DNA of 64,000 bases from Halicephalobus mephisto (Eukaryota > Nematoda > Chromadorea > Rhabditida > Panagrolaimidae). A program made the position numbers and the translations under genes. Of this stretch, positions 12,099 to 23,558 are shown piece after piece. Each line of letters opens with the position of its first letter. Positions within the stretch are counted from its first letter, which is position 1. The notes below the pieces were generated by a model. That model made no database searches. It was not told the DNA's origin and saw only the letters and a list, made by a program, of their open reading frames with translations. The stretch covers positions 62,001 to 126,000 of the forward strand of contig SWDT01000098.1 in assembly GCA_009193035.1 (NCBI GenBank). The letters run 5' to 3'.

Positions 12099-13289
12099 AT
12101 GTCAAACGAAGTTATCCAGGGTTGTAGCATCTGCATAACACCTCTTTTCGGACACCCAATCGGAGCCCTACCCTGTGGTCATGTCTTCCATTTCCAGTGC
12201 ATTCACGACTGGCTTTCGGTAAGTAAAAAATTTGATCGTTTCACGGACTTTAAGGAATTAATAAGGAAATGATGTGGGATAATGAAAAACTCGAATGACA
12301 TTTGAGCGAAAATAAGCACAGAATTAATTTTCCTGCCACAGGGAAAGTTAAAGCCCACATGCTGTTAGATAATCCCAATCTGGTAAAATATATCTAAAAA
12401 ACTAATTTCCGTTTTCCCCTTGCTTTACAAAAAACTAAAACACAAAGAACATCATTACCGTAATGCGATTTAGTCAATGTAACTCCAAAATAAGTAAATG
12501 AATAATTTATTGTTGGGCTTCAAGTTACATAACTGGTGATTTCATCTCCTATTTCTGTCCGAAAAATCTAAAATTTCAGAACCCAGATGCCGAAAAAGAC
12601 AAAAACTGCCCTAGTTGCAGAAAACGGGCGAAAGTGTATGATGTCATCAGGCTTTTCGGTCTTATTGAAAACGAAGAATCTGAGGTAAGCAACTCACACA
12701 AAAGAATTTTATATGATGTGAATTACAGGAGTCATACACGGCAAATACGGTGAGCTGAAGCGAAAACTTGGTACACAAATTAGTTTTCAGACAGATTCCA
12801 AAGAATTTGAGGAACTAGCAATTTTACGGACAGAGAATCTGGCGTTGAGACGAGATATCAAAGCTCTACAGGTTGAGTTTGATTTAAAATACTTAAAAAA
12901 GTAGGATTTGGATGAAATTAGTCTGGATTGGAACACTTGATTCCACAGAGATATTTATTTAGGATACTCCAACGGAAGTAGCAGCCCTAAAGCTCCAAAA
13001 CGAAGAACTCCAACTCGAAATAGACCGTCTTCAAGCCCAACTCCGAGTTAAGAACCAAGAGCTTCTCGACTGCAGAATGACGGTAGCCGAGTTCACCCTC
13101 CTCCTTCCTAAACTCGAAGAACAGGTAACTTGTCATTTTGTACTCTGTACCAAGAAGCAGTTAGTTAATTTTTAGCAAAGAAGGTCGACAAATGAGCTGA
13201 AGGAGGCAATCAAGCGGTATCAAGAGCTCCGACAACAGATTGACAGACAAGAAGCCGAGCTCAGAGCCGCCTCTACTTCTGGGTCTTGA
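12099..13289 (+). CDS. trul-1: RING-finger coiled-coil protein, TRAIP/TRUL-1-like E3 ubiquitin ligase
   Basis: Five exons: 12099-12218, 12580-12684, 12791-12871, 12963-13124 and 13176-13289, giving 193 residues. Residues about 9-58 form a RING domain: CSIC, then CGHVFHFQCIHDWL, then CPSC, with the Zn-ligand spacing split by intron 1. It is followed by a leucine-rich coiled coil (exons 3-5, heptads in LQNEELQLEIDRLQAQLR and LKEAIKRYQELRQQ). This architecture matches TRAIP, the replisome-associated E3 ligase that ubiquitylates the CMG helicase when replication forks meet in mitosis. The protein is much shorter than human TRAIP (about 470 residues), and the C-terminal PIP-box region is not seen. 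The RING plus coiled coil is secure, while orthology to trul-1 is likely but based on pattern only. Confidence 0.8.
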
Positions 13290-13430
13290 GGAAACACCAA
13301 TTATTGCCATCATAGTTTTACATTGGGTAATAATTCGGTGGATTTCAGCGATAAAAAGGATTAAGCAAAAAACAAATGTGAATGATCATGTAGTTAATTA
13401 AGTGGATTTTATTTGTACTGGTGTGGAAAA

Positions 13431-14292
13431 ATGAAAGTGCTCCTTTTTATATTTTTGGTGTTGTTGGTTATCCAAGTGGATTCCTTCCAATCTTTCCAGA
13501 AATCTAAATGTATCAGGAAAATGAGAGAAAAAGTCTCTGCTTATTTGAGTGAAACTCAGATGTCCACGGTTTGAGTTGATTCTTATTTAAAGGAACTACC
13601 AAGTTGTTTAATTTTGATCTCATACGAACGGTAATACCACTGTTTTCACTGCTTCTGATATATACATGGTTCTTTTTATATTTACCAGTTTTTGTGTACT
13701 TCCCTTATTTCTTAGCTATAAAAAGTTGTAAAATATCTACAAATGCCCGACAATATCCGAGAAAGTGAATCCATTGTTCGATTGGGATCAGAATTAAACA
13801 ACTTGACTTATTTTCTTAGTACATTGATTATTTTAGCTAATGGACAAGCAAGGAAATAAGATGCGTAATCAGGTACCCCCGGAAAGCATCTCTGCTGAAT
13901 TCAAAAACGACCTTATGGCAGTACTCACTCCTATTCAATCCTCTAGCATTATTAACAAAGGCCTGGCCTGCAACGTTGCCCTCGGGAACATTACCATCTT
14001 CGACGTGCTGGACAACCTCGGCCTCGTCCTCTACAACAACTTGCTCCCCTTTGTCACCCAACTGTGCAAACTCTACAATGCCTTCAAAAATAAAGGCTTG
14101 ACTGATGAGGCTTGTGACGCCCGAGGGTTTGGGAAAGTCAACCAGTTCGTGACGGATAAGAGAATGAACACCATCTTCTGCCGCTTCAGGAGCTATTACA
14201 CTAACAAGCAATGGGCCGCAATCTATAAAAACTTTAAAACAGTTTTTATTTTCGATAAGTACCCTTGCTGTGTTCCCCCCAATGCTGTTTAA
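13431..14292 (+). CDS. secreted cysteine-containing helical protein, unknown family
   Basis: Two exons, 13431-13568 and 13837-14292, joined in phase 0, giving 197 residues. The first 19 residues (MKVLLFIFLVLLVIQVDSF) are a signal peptide. The rest is predicted helical with conserved-looking cysteines (SKCIRKM, GLACNVAL, QLCKLY, EACDARGF, IFCRFR, YPCCVPP), consistent with an extracellular disulphide-bonded protein. The second exon is distinctly GC-richer than its flanks, with normal codon use. The middle part (LTPIQ then DVLDNLGLVLYNN) weakly recalls the fatty-acid and retinol binding fold, but I do not claim it. The gene follows the TRAIP-like gene on the same strand with only 141 bases between. 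Confidence 0.7.
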
Positions 14293-16001
14293 ATCGGATC
14301 AAACTTGATTCAATGGAAAGGATAAACTTACTGAGCAATGTAAAATTTTTCGGTAAAACCAATGCGTTGAAAAAAACCAGAAACCAATCTCTCTTATTAA
14401 TTCATCCCTTTTGTTGAAAAGTAATCGTTTCCATTCGGATAGAAAAAGATTAGAGTCAAAATAGTACTTCAAAGATAGACCATCGTCTGAAGTCACTGTA
14501 TTCAGATACACATTCCCGGAGTTTTTCAAGTGGACCATTCACCGTCCACAAGTGGAAGCCAAATTCGTCAGGAACAACGTTTCGCAATGTCTAATGGCAA
14601 AAGAAAAGTAGAGAATTTTGTCGTTACTGTAATTCGGAAAATGACGGCGGAGATGAACTGGAATTAACTTTGACTAAAGGTTAAAACCAATTAACGCAAT
14701 TACATAATCATCGAGTTCAAGATAATAAAGTTCACATCCAGTTCAAAATAGATTCCTATAGTTTTCATTTCTTTCGGCAATCCCTCCAGAATGTACTTGA
14801 CGCCATCATTCAAACATCTTTGAAGTCTTCCCATCGGATGTGAAGACAAAATTTATGGACATTTTGAGATTTAATTATTTTCTTCAAAAGCAAATACTTT
14901 TTTATTGACTTCAGAACAATATTTCATGATTACCTTTATTTTTGACTCGTATTTGTGAAATTAATAATAAGACTAAAGATAGTTATTCAAAATTTCGATA
15001 TATTTTCTTAGTGTTTTTTTAATTAAATAAAGTAGACAAAGATTAATTTTTAGTTTAAAGTTCAAAAGATTAAATAACTAATGAATGTGCTTTCGTATTG
15101 TTTTCTAAGTATTATAATCCAATTTTCAAAAATAAACCAAAAGCACATGTGATGAAAAATGTATTCTGAGTACAAAGCTAAGATAGACAACAACAACGCA
15201 AGCAGGGACTGCGAAACGTAATTTTGACCACTTTTTGTATTTATAAAAAACACCCCATCAGTTGTCTACATGTTCAATTACTTATGGTTCTATGTTCTCA
15301 TGAAAGCAACAAATGTAACTAAAATTCACTATTTCGACTAGGGATCTTTTGGGATTCTCAAAAATGACTTTCGAGTAGCCACAAGATTTAAACCGATTTT
15401 GATATAGACGAAGTAGTGAGTAATTCAGAATTCAACAGAACAGTTTTGCATTTCTACTGTTTGGGGAGTAGTATTGACGTAGTAAGGTTCTTTATTTAGA
15501 TTCTTGCCTACCTCATAAATAACATCAAATCTAAAGAAATATTTTAAGTCCTTATTATTACTGACGAAATTCATAGACTACTTGCTTTCCTAAACCAGAG
15601 AGTTTCGAACGAACAAGTCACGTGCTTTCTCTTGAGAGCTTTGGTTATTAGTGAATGATTAGATTTGAATTCGACTTTAGCTTCAGAAAGTAATTTGAAT
15701 AATGAAACATATGCTGAAATGAAAGTACGTAGGACAATAAAAAAGAATAGGGATAGGAAGAAAACCCGAGAAAACTTCATTTACGAAAGTTACATGATTG
15801 TATTATCCGCGGAAATTTGCAAGTTACTCAAGAACTTTCTCGGAAATTACATTTTACTGTGGATCTTTGTCTTGAAACAGAGGTGGGGGATTTGATAACC
15901 TTTTTTATTTTGGAGGTAGAAAATTAAACATGGATTTTTATAAAAATGTAACTTGATTGGATATTAATTAATGAATTAACTCTCATCTATGAAGAGAATG
16001 C
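14293..16001. other. intergenic, nothing recognised
   Basis: 1.7 kb of AT-rich spacer. Open frames at 14299-14538 (-), 15062-15253 (-), 15571-15780 (-) and 15665-15895 (+) are composed mainly of AT-rich codons, overlap each other on opposite strands and show no domain or splice context. The last of them ends just beyond the 3' end of the C-type lectin gene. Confidence 0.4.
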
Positions 16002-16735
16002 TCAAAAGCTGGGGGTGGACAAAGAGGTGACTTTGGGAACAATGCAGCAGATGTTGGTGCTGTCGTAACAGTCCACTTTTTTCCAACTTCCTTCGACGGC
16101 AGAAACGTGAGCACAATCATAATACTGTGGGACTGATCCACCATCTAAATTTTACCATTATTTTGAAGAATTTTCAGATTTTATAGAGGAATGCAAAGTT
16201 ACGTTCTCTATCGGAATTCAAATAATCTTCTAGGTTAAATTTAAAGAGAAATCCGTTAATTACAATTTCGTATGGAATTCAAATCTTAAAATTAGATTTT
16301 GAAACGACATTTAGAAATTTGAACTTCCGCAAAAATGTACATTTTGCTTAATTTCTCTCTACACACTTTCGCTGTAAGAAACTCACCCCATCCAAAGTCG
16401 TTGAAATCAAAATCAGATCCGTCGGTCCACTGCCACTGGTTTGGCTGTATCAAATCGTTGGCTCCGATGAAGAAGGTTGAATTGACTCCGAGGAAATTCC
16501 TGGCGTAATCGTTGACGATCATGTTGTCAAAACCGTTGTGAAAAGAACAGAGATGGCCTCCATAAGAGGAAACACAGAAGGTTTCTCCCTCGATAAAGGT
16601 CTTATTGGTGCGGACAACCATGTAGCAGGTGGACTTATCGATGGAAGAGAGGGTTCCATCAGGACAGGCTAAGGAACCTTGAGAGTGGACTCCGACCAGG
16701 AAAGTGCAGAGGATAATGAGAGGAAGAAGAGCCAT
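16002..16735 (-). CDS. secreted C-type lectin domain protein
   Basis: Two exons, 16735-16387 and 16144-16002, joined in phase 1, giving 163 residues. Residues 1-18 (MALLPLIILCTFLVGVHS) are a signal peptide. A single C-type lectin-like domain follows. The first Cys pair lies in LACPDGTLSSIDKSTCY. The core motif is QWQWTDGSDFDFNDFGWG, equivalent to the WIG and W-x-DG region. The last cysteines lie in YDCAHV, VDCYDS and NICCIVP. The calcium-site EPN/QPD and WND motifs are not preserved: the WND position reads KVDCYDSTNICC, so carbohydrate binding is doubtful. Nematode genomes carry hundreds of such proteins, many immune-induced. Confidence 0.85.
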
Positions 16736-16785
16736 CTTGGAGTTACTCGATAAATCTGAATACAATCAACTTTTTGCTCGACCTT

Positions 16786-17199
16786 TTATATTTTTCCTTC
16801 GTTATATTGCGCAATCAAGGCACTCCCTTTGATGTTGTATTGAACATGAATCATTAAAAAGAAGCTAAACACAAAGGAGTGGCCAACTGATAAAAACAAT
16901 GCTTTCAATAGAAAATGATGATAATCAGTGGTCATGGTGAAGCGGCACTCCTTCATAATCAGGCGTAAAATTAAAGTCGGAAGTGGCGGAAAGCTTTTGA
17001 AGACTCCACAAAAATGCTTAGTCTGTTTTATAGTTTCAAGAGATGGTGAGCAATAGTCGGCGCCATGGAATAGAATGTTTATTTGCATTTGCTTAGATCC
17101 GGGTCTTACGATGTAGCAGCTTACTTCCCTCCAAATCCCATGCTTGGTAATCATTTGAGGACTGTCAAAGTACTGTTCATTGCTATCGGCTATATTCAT
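16786..17199 (-). CDS. hypothetical 137-residue ORF
   Basis: A single open frame with an ATG at 17199 and a stop at 16786, immediately upstream of the lectin gene on the same strand. It contains four cysteines and a hydrophobic stretch near the C-terminus (LFLSVGHSFVFSFFLMI) that could be one membrane segment. I recognise no family. Its length is more than expected by chance at this base composition, but codon use is mixed and there is no signal peptide, so it may be a relic or a partial exon. Confidence 0.25.
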   Translation of the reverse strand: MNIADSNEQYFDSPQMITKHGIWREVSCYIVRPGSKQMQINILFHGADYCSPSLETIKQTKHFCGVFKSFPPLPTLILRLIMKECRFTMTTDYHHFLLKALFLSVGHSFVFSFFLMIHVQYNIKGSALIAQYNEGKI

Positions 17200-17817
17200 T
17201 GATTTTTAATTATTTTTATAATCACAGAGAGCAATTACAGCTATCAAAGTTTATGCAATCAAATGGGATCTCATCCATTCATATTTATTTGTATAGTTAA
17301 GCTAAATCAGTCTCTCCAATTAATTGAGAACTAGAAATCTCAAAGAATTGTTTCACATAATCTGAACTAATATGCCATCATAAATCTACTTAATTGAGTC
17401 TCCTATCATTAACGAGCATATTATTCAAAGCATTATGGAAGGAAGGCTAGTGGTATTCTAATAGTTTACAGGCTTCTTTTGTCTCAATATAGATCAGGTT
17501 GCTTTTGATTAAGTGAAAGCAAGTATTACCATCAATAGAAATCAGGAACCTGTAAGGGCACTCAAGAATCGGACTGGGAGTGTGGGAATTTTTCCATCGG
17601 TTTCACGTAGATAGTGACTATAGACGAAGATTAGAGCTATAAGAACAGGAATTGACAAGCAAATACTATTGAAGTCAGCAGTTGAGTTTCTTCACTAAGA
17701 AGTTGTTGCGATAAAACTCTGAGTACTATGTTTAAGTACTTTAGTTTCTACCTTTTGAAACCGTGAATCCTGGATTCATATCCCAAATGAAAACAATGGC
17801 CAACCCTAAAACATTTT
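17200..17817. other. intergenic, nothing recognised
   Basis: About 600 bases between the hypothetical ORF and the 3' end of the aquaporin gene. It is AT-rich with no frame of interest and no repeat noted. Confidence 0.4.
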
Positions 17818-19125
17818 TTATTCCATGAAATTGATGAAAGTCGAAAGATAAATGCAAGTAATCCTGTATCTTTTGTTCATTGATTTTTTATCATTAATAT
17901 ATGTAATTACTGAATAGAAAAATAAGACTTCCTCCCGCCAATCCATTGGGTCCATCGTCGTCCTCCTCTTCCTACTTGGATCATCAGGCTCGAGTTCGGG
18001 TAAGTGCATGCCGACGGTCAGATCATAGAAGTAGGTGGAAAAAGCAGCTCCGATGAAGGGTCCGACGATCGGGATCCAGAACCACTTATAGTTGTTGTGG
18101 CTGATGACTTCCTTCGGGTACCCTGCAAGGAGCAAGAAGAGTCGAGGTCCGAAATCCCTTGCTGGATTCATGGAGCCTCCGCCATTGAAGCTGTAGCTGG
18201 CCACGATGAAGTAGACGCAGAAACCTATGATTAGGGGTTGAAGGCAGTCGGCTACTCTCGTTCTCTTGTCGATCACTGTTCTGACAGAGATACAGAGCAG
18301 AGAAGTGGTGGCTATCTGGTCGATGATCCCTCCTGCAATAGAGAGGTAGGGCTGAGGGAAAGTGGTAAAGATTAGAGCTGTCCCTTGAGAACCCAAGACT
18401 TGTCTGGTTCCGTTGTCAAAGTCGTTTATTGCATCTGAAACAGATAAAGAAGTCAACTGCGTTGCTAAACCTTAGTTCTAACACAAATGATAATCTCGAC
18501 AGTTCTTATATTGTTTTCGGTAGTTTATGAATTTGTTGTTGATTACTTTAACATCTGTTAGACAAATATATGAATCCTGAGAAATATGTAAAATTGAGAA
18601 AGTATTCAGAAACCATCGAAAACTACATTAACTCCCGAGAAAGTATCGTGCATATCGAAGCCAAGGCTGAGCGTGGTCTATTTCTTAAAGGCTACTCGAC
18701 AGTTGTACCCGTACCGTAATACACTCCAAAGGTCAATGCTGCTCCGAGAAAAGCCCCAAGGGTCTGAGCAAAGGAATAAACTAAGAACTGAATGAAGGTC
18801 ATGTGTCTCATCAAGAAGAACATAAAACTGATGGCTGGATCCATGTTACAGCCACTTATGTACATGCCCATGTGGATTGACACCCCGAAAGCCAGAGCCC
18901 AAGCTAGTTTCACGTCTACTCCAGGGGCTTCGTGGGCCAGAATCGCTGTGGCCAGACTTCCGAAGCCGATGAACTAAACAGAGCTGTAACTGTCTCTATT
19001 CTCTCATTACAACGACTCACCGTCAGGAAGCAAGTACAGACACACTCATACATTGCTTTTATCAACAGATTCGGCTTGGTTTCCATCTCATCCTGGATCA
19101 AGCGCTTGATCCAACTTGTGACCAT
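17818..19125 (-). CDS. aquaglyceroporin (MIP family channel) with DPA in place of first NPA
   Basis: Three exons, 19125-19021, 18973-18715 and 18434-17818, giving 326 residues. This is a six-transmembrane major intrinsic protein for water and glycerol passage. Half-helix B has the motif GCNMDPAISF, so the usual Asn-Pro-Ala is Asp-Pro-Ala. Half-helix E has the canonical GGSMNPARDFGPR, where the Asp after NPAR marks the glycerol-permeable subfamily. The segment YYDAINDF before loop C and the last helix VGPFIGAAFSTYFYD are also family-typical. The C-terminal tail after RKRRTTMDPMDW is unusually long and AT-rich in codons, so a short 3' intron or a different stop is possible. The gene lies 159 bases downstream of a claudin-like gene on the same strand, which could mean co-transcription. 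Confidence 0.9.
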
Positions 19126-19284
19126 CTTCGGTTGGGAGAAAATAAAGCAATCAACTTTATAGCAGTCCAATAATTGCTCTCGTAATGGAGGCAATAAAGC
19201 TTATCTAGCATTTTGATGCTAAAGGCACATGGGCTTCAGTACGTTTATGGTCAAGGAATTAATTCCCCAAAACAAGACACAATT

Positions 19285-20272
19285 TTAGCACTCAGCGGTA
19301 ATCGGAAGTTTCGATTCATGTGATAGGCAGTTTGTTTGTCCTTCTGTTTGCATTGAGTGCAGTTTTTGGTATCTTGGTCGGGGGGAGATGAAGCTCAAGA
19401 TCAAGTCCAGGATGTAGAAGAGGGCTGGAGGGAAGTAGAGGGCTAAGAACATTGTGGCTGTGATCGCCATGTAAAAAGAGACACCGTAGTCTTTCGAAAC
19501 ATATCCTGGAAGTTACTTGCATATATATCCAGTTGGACGTTGAGTTACCTTTAGGAAAGTCGGGAATGGACCGTAAATCGTCCAAATTATGAACTATCAT
19601 GAGAACGACGGCAAGTAGGCACCCAAAGGAGAGCAGGCTGAGTGTCAAACTCATTGGAATCAATTTTTCCTTTTTTCTGTACATGAAGAGTAGCAGCACA
19701 TAGAAAAAGAGATTCAGCAGGAGAGTCGAAATGAACAGGATAATCACAGCCATTTCCCACTCGCGCAGTTTAAGAAATGAATTTGGAAACATACCGCATT
19801 TGATTGTTTTTGTCGGATTTGAGTAGATTCTCCATTCTGAAATAGTATACTGTATTTTTCTAATTTTTGAGGGAATGGCTAGTGAGCGTTTCGGGGCATG
19901 TGAGAAATTTCAGTTCTGTTCTTTTCAGTCAGAGAAGAAAGAAATAACATAGCAAACCGCCAGCACAGACACAACAGCACCGTGGCGCAGAGGAAGCGCG
20001 CGAGGCCCATAACCTCGAGGTCGGTGGATCGAAACCACTCGGTGCTACAACTTTTTTCCAACTTTCAACAGCGGAATAAAAATGGCGCGCAACTTCATAT
20101 GAATGTTTTTTTGGTCAATAATCGGACAATAATTCCAGTAAACCGTGGATAATTGGTTCTGAAACTTACCGTCATCAACAAATGCTGAGAGCAAGAATCC
20201 GACAATCACAAGTCTCACTAGAATATCTGGAACGATAAAGTAGGAGTTTTTTTCAGGAAATAATTTCCCCAT
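19285..20272 (-). CDS. claudin-like four-span membrane protein (clc-like), copy 1
   Basis: Three exons, 20272-20170, 19836-19549 and 19505-19285, giving 203 residues. Four hydrophobic segments are visible: IVPDILVRLVIVGFLL; VIILFISTLLLNLFFYVLLL; MSLTLSLLSFGCLLAVVLMI; and FYMAITATMFLALYFPPALF. The first extracellular loop begins EWRIYSN and contains one Cys (IKCG), a shortened version of the W-GLW-C-C claudin signature. A cytosolic Pro/Arg-rich tail follows (ISPRPRYQK). This layout matches the nematode claudin-like (PMP22/EMP/claudin superfamily) proteins of cell junctions and channel assemblies. A second such gene lies 195 bases upstream on the same strand. The first intron contains an oppositely oriented initiator tRNA gene. 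Confidence 0.7.
19976..20047 (+). tRNA. tRNA-iMet: initiator tRNA-Met (anticodon CAU)
   Basis: A 72-base cloverleaf. The acceptor stem is AGCACCG paired with CGGTGCT, with discriminator A. The D arm is GCGC...GCGC, the anticodon stem CGAGG/CCTCG with loop CCCATAA, and the T arm GGTGG with loop ATCGAAA. The A1:U72 pair, the C (not U) before the anticodon CAU and the A at position 54 (ATCGAAA instead of TTCGAAA) identify the eukaryotic initiator form. The anticodon stem reads A-G-G next to the loop instead of the usual three consecutive G:C pairs (A29:U41). No intron is present. It sits on the plus strand inside intron 1 of the minus-strand claudin-like gene. Confidence 0.93.
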
Positions 20273-20467
20273 ATCCGGAAAGGGAAATATTCAATCGATT
20301 GATGGTGTTAGATGCAAATCACTCCCCTCCTATCAATGTTTCTACTTTATCTTTTCCGTAAACCCATAGAAAACACCGAGTCATAAACTAGCCATATGGT
20401 TTTCAGATAAATATAAAAACGTCAGTTAGAAAGTATTACAGAAAGATACAAATTAATTTTATAATTT

Positions 20468-21109
20468 TTAACAACAAGTCCGGTCGGCAAAGAAAGAGGT
20501 CCCGGCAGCCAAGAAAATCGAAATAAACGCCAATCCGCAAGCCCCACTCATTACTGTAGCGCTGTATCCGGTCTTCAGGTCTGTATATTGTGCTGAAACA
20601 GTTTCGGATTAGCTATTAGTTCTAGTGGTCTTACTTCCGTCCGTGATCAGCCCAGCGTCGTGTTTGTAACGGGCGAAGAAGATTGCAATCCCTACTCCGA
20701 GAAACACTGTGATCAAGATGCTCCAGACGGGGAGGGCGTGCATGAACCTCCTGTGCATGCAGCAGAGGAGGTAGGAGAGCCCGACCCAGCCCAATGCACC
20801 GATCTCCAAAGCCATGGCCGCGAGGAAGAGTCCTTTGACGAGCTTCTCCCACTTTGGCCTGTTGTCCCACCACTGGGTGCAGGTTTTGTCACTGTTGAAC
20901 GGGAAACTACACCCATTCGCCAGTCCAACATTCCCGGTGTCGTCTGTATCTTGAGTTGAAAAGTGTCTCCAACCTGTAATGAAGATTCTTAATTACAAAA
21001 CCAGATTCCCGGGACAAATACCAGGCGTGAAGAAGGCAAAAGCGGTGGTAGCTAGTATAACCACCATCAAGAATCCATAGGCCAGCTTCCCCACGTAAGA
21101 AAGACACAT
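20468..21109 (-). CDS. claudin-like four-span membrane protein (clc-like), copy 2
   Basis: Three exons, 21109-21022, 20973-20635 and 20592-20468, giving 183 residues. Transmembrane segments: YGFLMVVILATTAFAFF; LFLAAMALEIGALGWVGLSYL; VWSILITVFLGVGIAIFFA; and VMSGACGLAFISIFLAAGTSF. The first extracellular loop begins GWRHF and contains GCSFPFN and TCTQWWDN, a two-cysteine claudin-type loop, and the protein ends FADRTCC. This is a closer match to the nematode claudin-like family than its downstream neighbour. Probably a junction, barrier or channel-associated tetraspan protein. The compact arrangement with copy 1 and the aquaporin on the same strand suggests a membrane-protein cluster, possibly an operon. 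Confidence 0.78.
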
Positions 21110-22469
21110 CTTGCTTCAATTAATATCGAAGTATTCCAACCTTTTGTGAAACAGAAATATGCTGGATTTAACTGCTTATAATTCTTCTCTTTGCCTTATC
21201 AGGAATCATAATGAGGTACCTATGTGAAACTTGGACGATAACAGAGAAGTAACGCTAATGAATATTATCCCGAAATGAGTAATGCGTCGATAACGTCATC
21301 TAATTGTCGATTCATTGCAGTCGGTTTTTAATCTAAGATTATTTGTATTTCATCGAGAATTGCAGAGATTTGAATGGAGATGATGGGGTATCTCATTACT
21401 TAATCAACGGATATTCCGAAACTTCCGAGTTTACTGTAACTTTTGCAATGTGAGGAAGGTAGTAATCACAACGCTCTCAAAGTCAAAGCAGAGATCATGT
21501 CCATCTGCTGTCGGTGAGCCAGATCCTTGTTCACGTGTTTTCCATTCCGTTCGCATATGTCAAAAGCCGGGGAAACCTAGCTTGACTGATTTTATCGACA
21601 CCAGTGAACAGACAACATCTTCAACAAAGTCTGACTATAAATTGAGGAAAAACCCCTGTTTACTGAGGTGGAAGTTGAGAAAACACTTCATTTCTATTTT
21701 TCTATTTCTAGGTTGTTTACCGGGAGAAGACTCGGGAACAACATATTTGGCAGATTGCGCCAAACGCTAACTAGACCAGTTCTTACGCTTTTGGATAATT
21801 TCCCTACTCCTTAAATCAACTCAGTCTAAAAGATCAGATAATCACAGCGAGGAGAAAAAAGATGGGTAAGTTCGGTTTTTTTGGAACAAAACTGTCCGAG
21901 TTGTTCAATCTGTCTGGTCATCCTTTTTATCGATTTATTCCATCAACTTTATAAAAAAGCTTTGATTGAATTCAGTTGACTGTTTAATAAAGCCACGATG
22001 TGGTTGCTTTTTGAAGGAGACTTGCCAAGTTGTTCGTGAAAGTGCTGAAAGTTGAATGTTCTTTGAGTCGAAGACTGTCTTTCGGCTAGCGCTGCCCTGT
22101 TCCATTCCGCGACGACTAGACTCCTTTAGTCCTAATCTTGGCAGACGAATTCTCCAAAAGCTTTTCAAATTGAAGATGACATCGTGACTTTATATTCTGG
22201 AAAGCACACAACCTTAGAAAACTTGGCGGATAGGAAATGCCTATTTCCCACTGATAAGATCTCTTTTCGTATTTCCTATCAATGACGAATTTTATAATTT
22301 ATCGATTGCTTCCAGTTATCTTGATGTATTGATGGATTTCATGTCTTCAAGCTCATTTTGATGATCTTGATATATGGATTTCCTTTTGTTTGCTCTTTTT
22401 TGAATTTTCCACGTAGCTCTCACATATTTGACCAATTGCTGTTTCAGATTCTTCTGCAGGTTTTTTGTA
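21110..22469. other. intergenic between claudin-like gene and BPNT1
   Basis: 1.36 kb between divergently transcribed genes, so it should hold both promoters. Coding-like patches exist at 21450-21770 on the plus strand and 21457-21530 on the minus strand, but neither has a proper ATG plus splice context, and I do not call a gene. ATG followed at once by GTAAGT at about 21860 could be a minimal first exon, but I could not connect it. Confidence 0.35.
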
Positions 22470-23558
22470 ATGGCTGAAAAGAATTCAGAAGCATTCGACG
22501 ACGAACAAATGTGGCAACGCGCGAGTTTTCTCACTCGATTGGTCGCTTCATCGGTCAGGGTCTCCGAAACTGCTGGATCCATTATCAAGGTTGGGTTTCT
22601 GCTCTGATAGATCGACTCATTGAGACTTTTCAGGGCATCATGTCCGGAGGCGACCTGAAGATTATTGACAAGAGCAGTAATGGACAAGCTGACCTGCAGA
22701 CAGAGGCCGACCGAGCAGCTCAGTATTGCATCGAAAAGTCTCTCCAGGAAAAGTTCCAGAACAGACTCCAGATCATTGGCGAAGAGGAAGTCACTTCGAA
22801 GGTTCCAAACAAGGAACTTGCCTTTTCCAGGGAAGTCCTCACCTATGAGAGCAAATTGCCAGAGGAGCTGAGAGCCATCAAGGAAGAGGATGTCGTCATC
22901 TGGGTTGACCCCCTCGACGGCACTTCTGAATTTGCAGCTGCTTCCAAAGGCAGAACCCGTGAGTTTCCTTTTACTGAGTTAACTTGGTCATGAGGAACTT
23001 TCAGCTAACCTCCAGCAAGTGACTGTCCTCATCGGAATCGCCTACAAAGGTCGGGCCATTGCTGGAGTCGTACATCAGCCTTACTACTCAGGAAACAACA
23101 GCAGAACCCTCTGGGGCATCGTCGGAGTCGGTGCCTTCGGGCTTCAAGTCGCTCCAGCCGCCACGGAACGGGTCATTGTCACAACGCGAAGTCATTCAAC
23201 CGAGCTAGTCCAGACTGCCCTGCGGTCACTGGAAGAGAAGCAACTCATCGACCGAGTGGACAAGATCAGTGGAGCTGGATACAAAGTGCTCAAGTGTCTG
23301 GAAGGAGCTGCTGCTTACGTCTTTGCCAGCGCCGGATGCAAGAAGTGGGACACTGCTGCTCCCGAAGCCCTTTTGATATCTGCTGGTGGAATGCTGACTG
23401 ACATCTCTGGTCGGAGAATCAACTACACTGCGGGGACCCAGTTTCCGAATACGGGTGGAGTGTTGGCAACGGCTCATTGGGTCAAACACCAGGAATACGT
23501 CGACGCTATTCCGGACGACGTCAAGAGTCAACTACCAGAAGTCGCTCCGAAACAATGA
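22470..23558 (+). CDS. BPNT1: 3'(2'),5'-bisphosphate nucleotidase (BPNT1)
   Basis: Magnesium-dependent, lithium-sensitive phosphatase that converts 3'-phosphoadenosine 5'-phosphate to AMP in the cytosol, relieving product inhibition of sulfation. Three exons, 22470-22589, 22634-22958 and 23005-23558, giving 332 residues. The inositol-monophosphatase fold motifs are all present: QTEADRAAQ, IIGEEEV, then the metal site WVDPLDGTSEFA, and the C-terminal motif KKWDTAAPEALL. The third exon is entered through LQQVTVLIGIAYKG, as in the family. The 3' end lies 111 bases from the convergent DCAF13 stop. From memory the two orthologues are also close neighbours in C. elegans. Confidence 0.93.

Noticed and set aside
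20660..20959. 99-codon plus-strand ORF opposite the second claudin-like gene
   Set aside because: Shadow frame of GC-rich exon 2. The minus strand encodes membrane helices and splices in phase.
21859..21866. ATG followed immediately by a donor, as a one-codon first exon
   Set aside because: Could not be joined in phase to any acceptor that improves BPNT1, whose own ATG at 22470 already gives a normal N-terminus.
22316..22687. 123-codon minus-strand ORF opposite BPNT1 exon 1
   Set aside because: Antisense shadow of the BPNT1 first exon and upstream spacer; the plus-strand gene has all family motifs.
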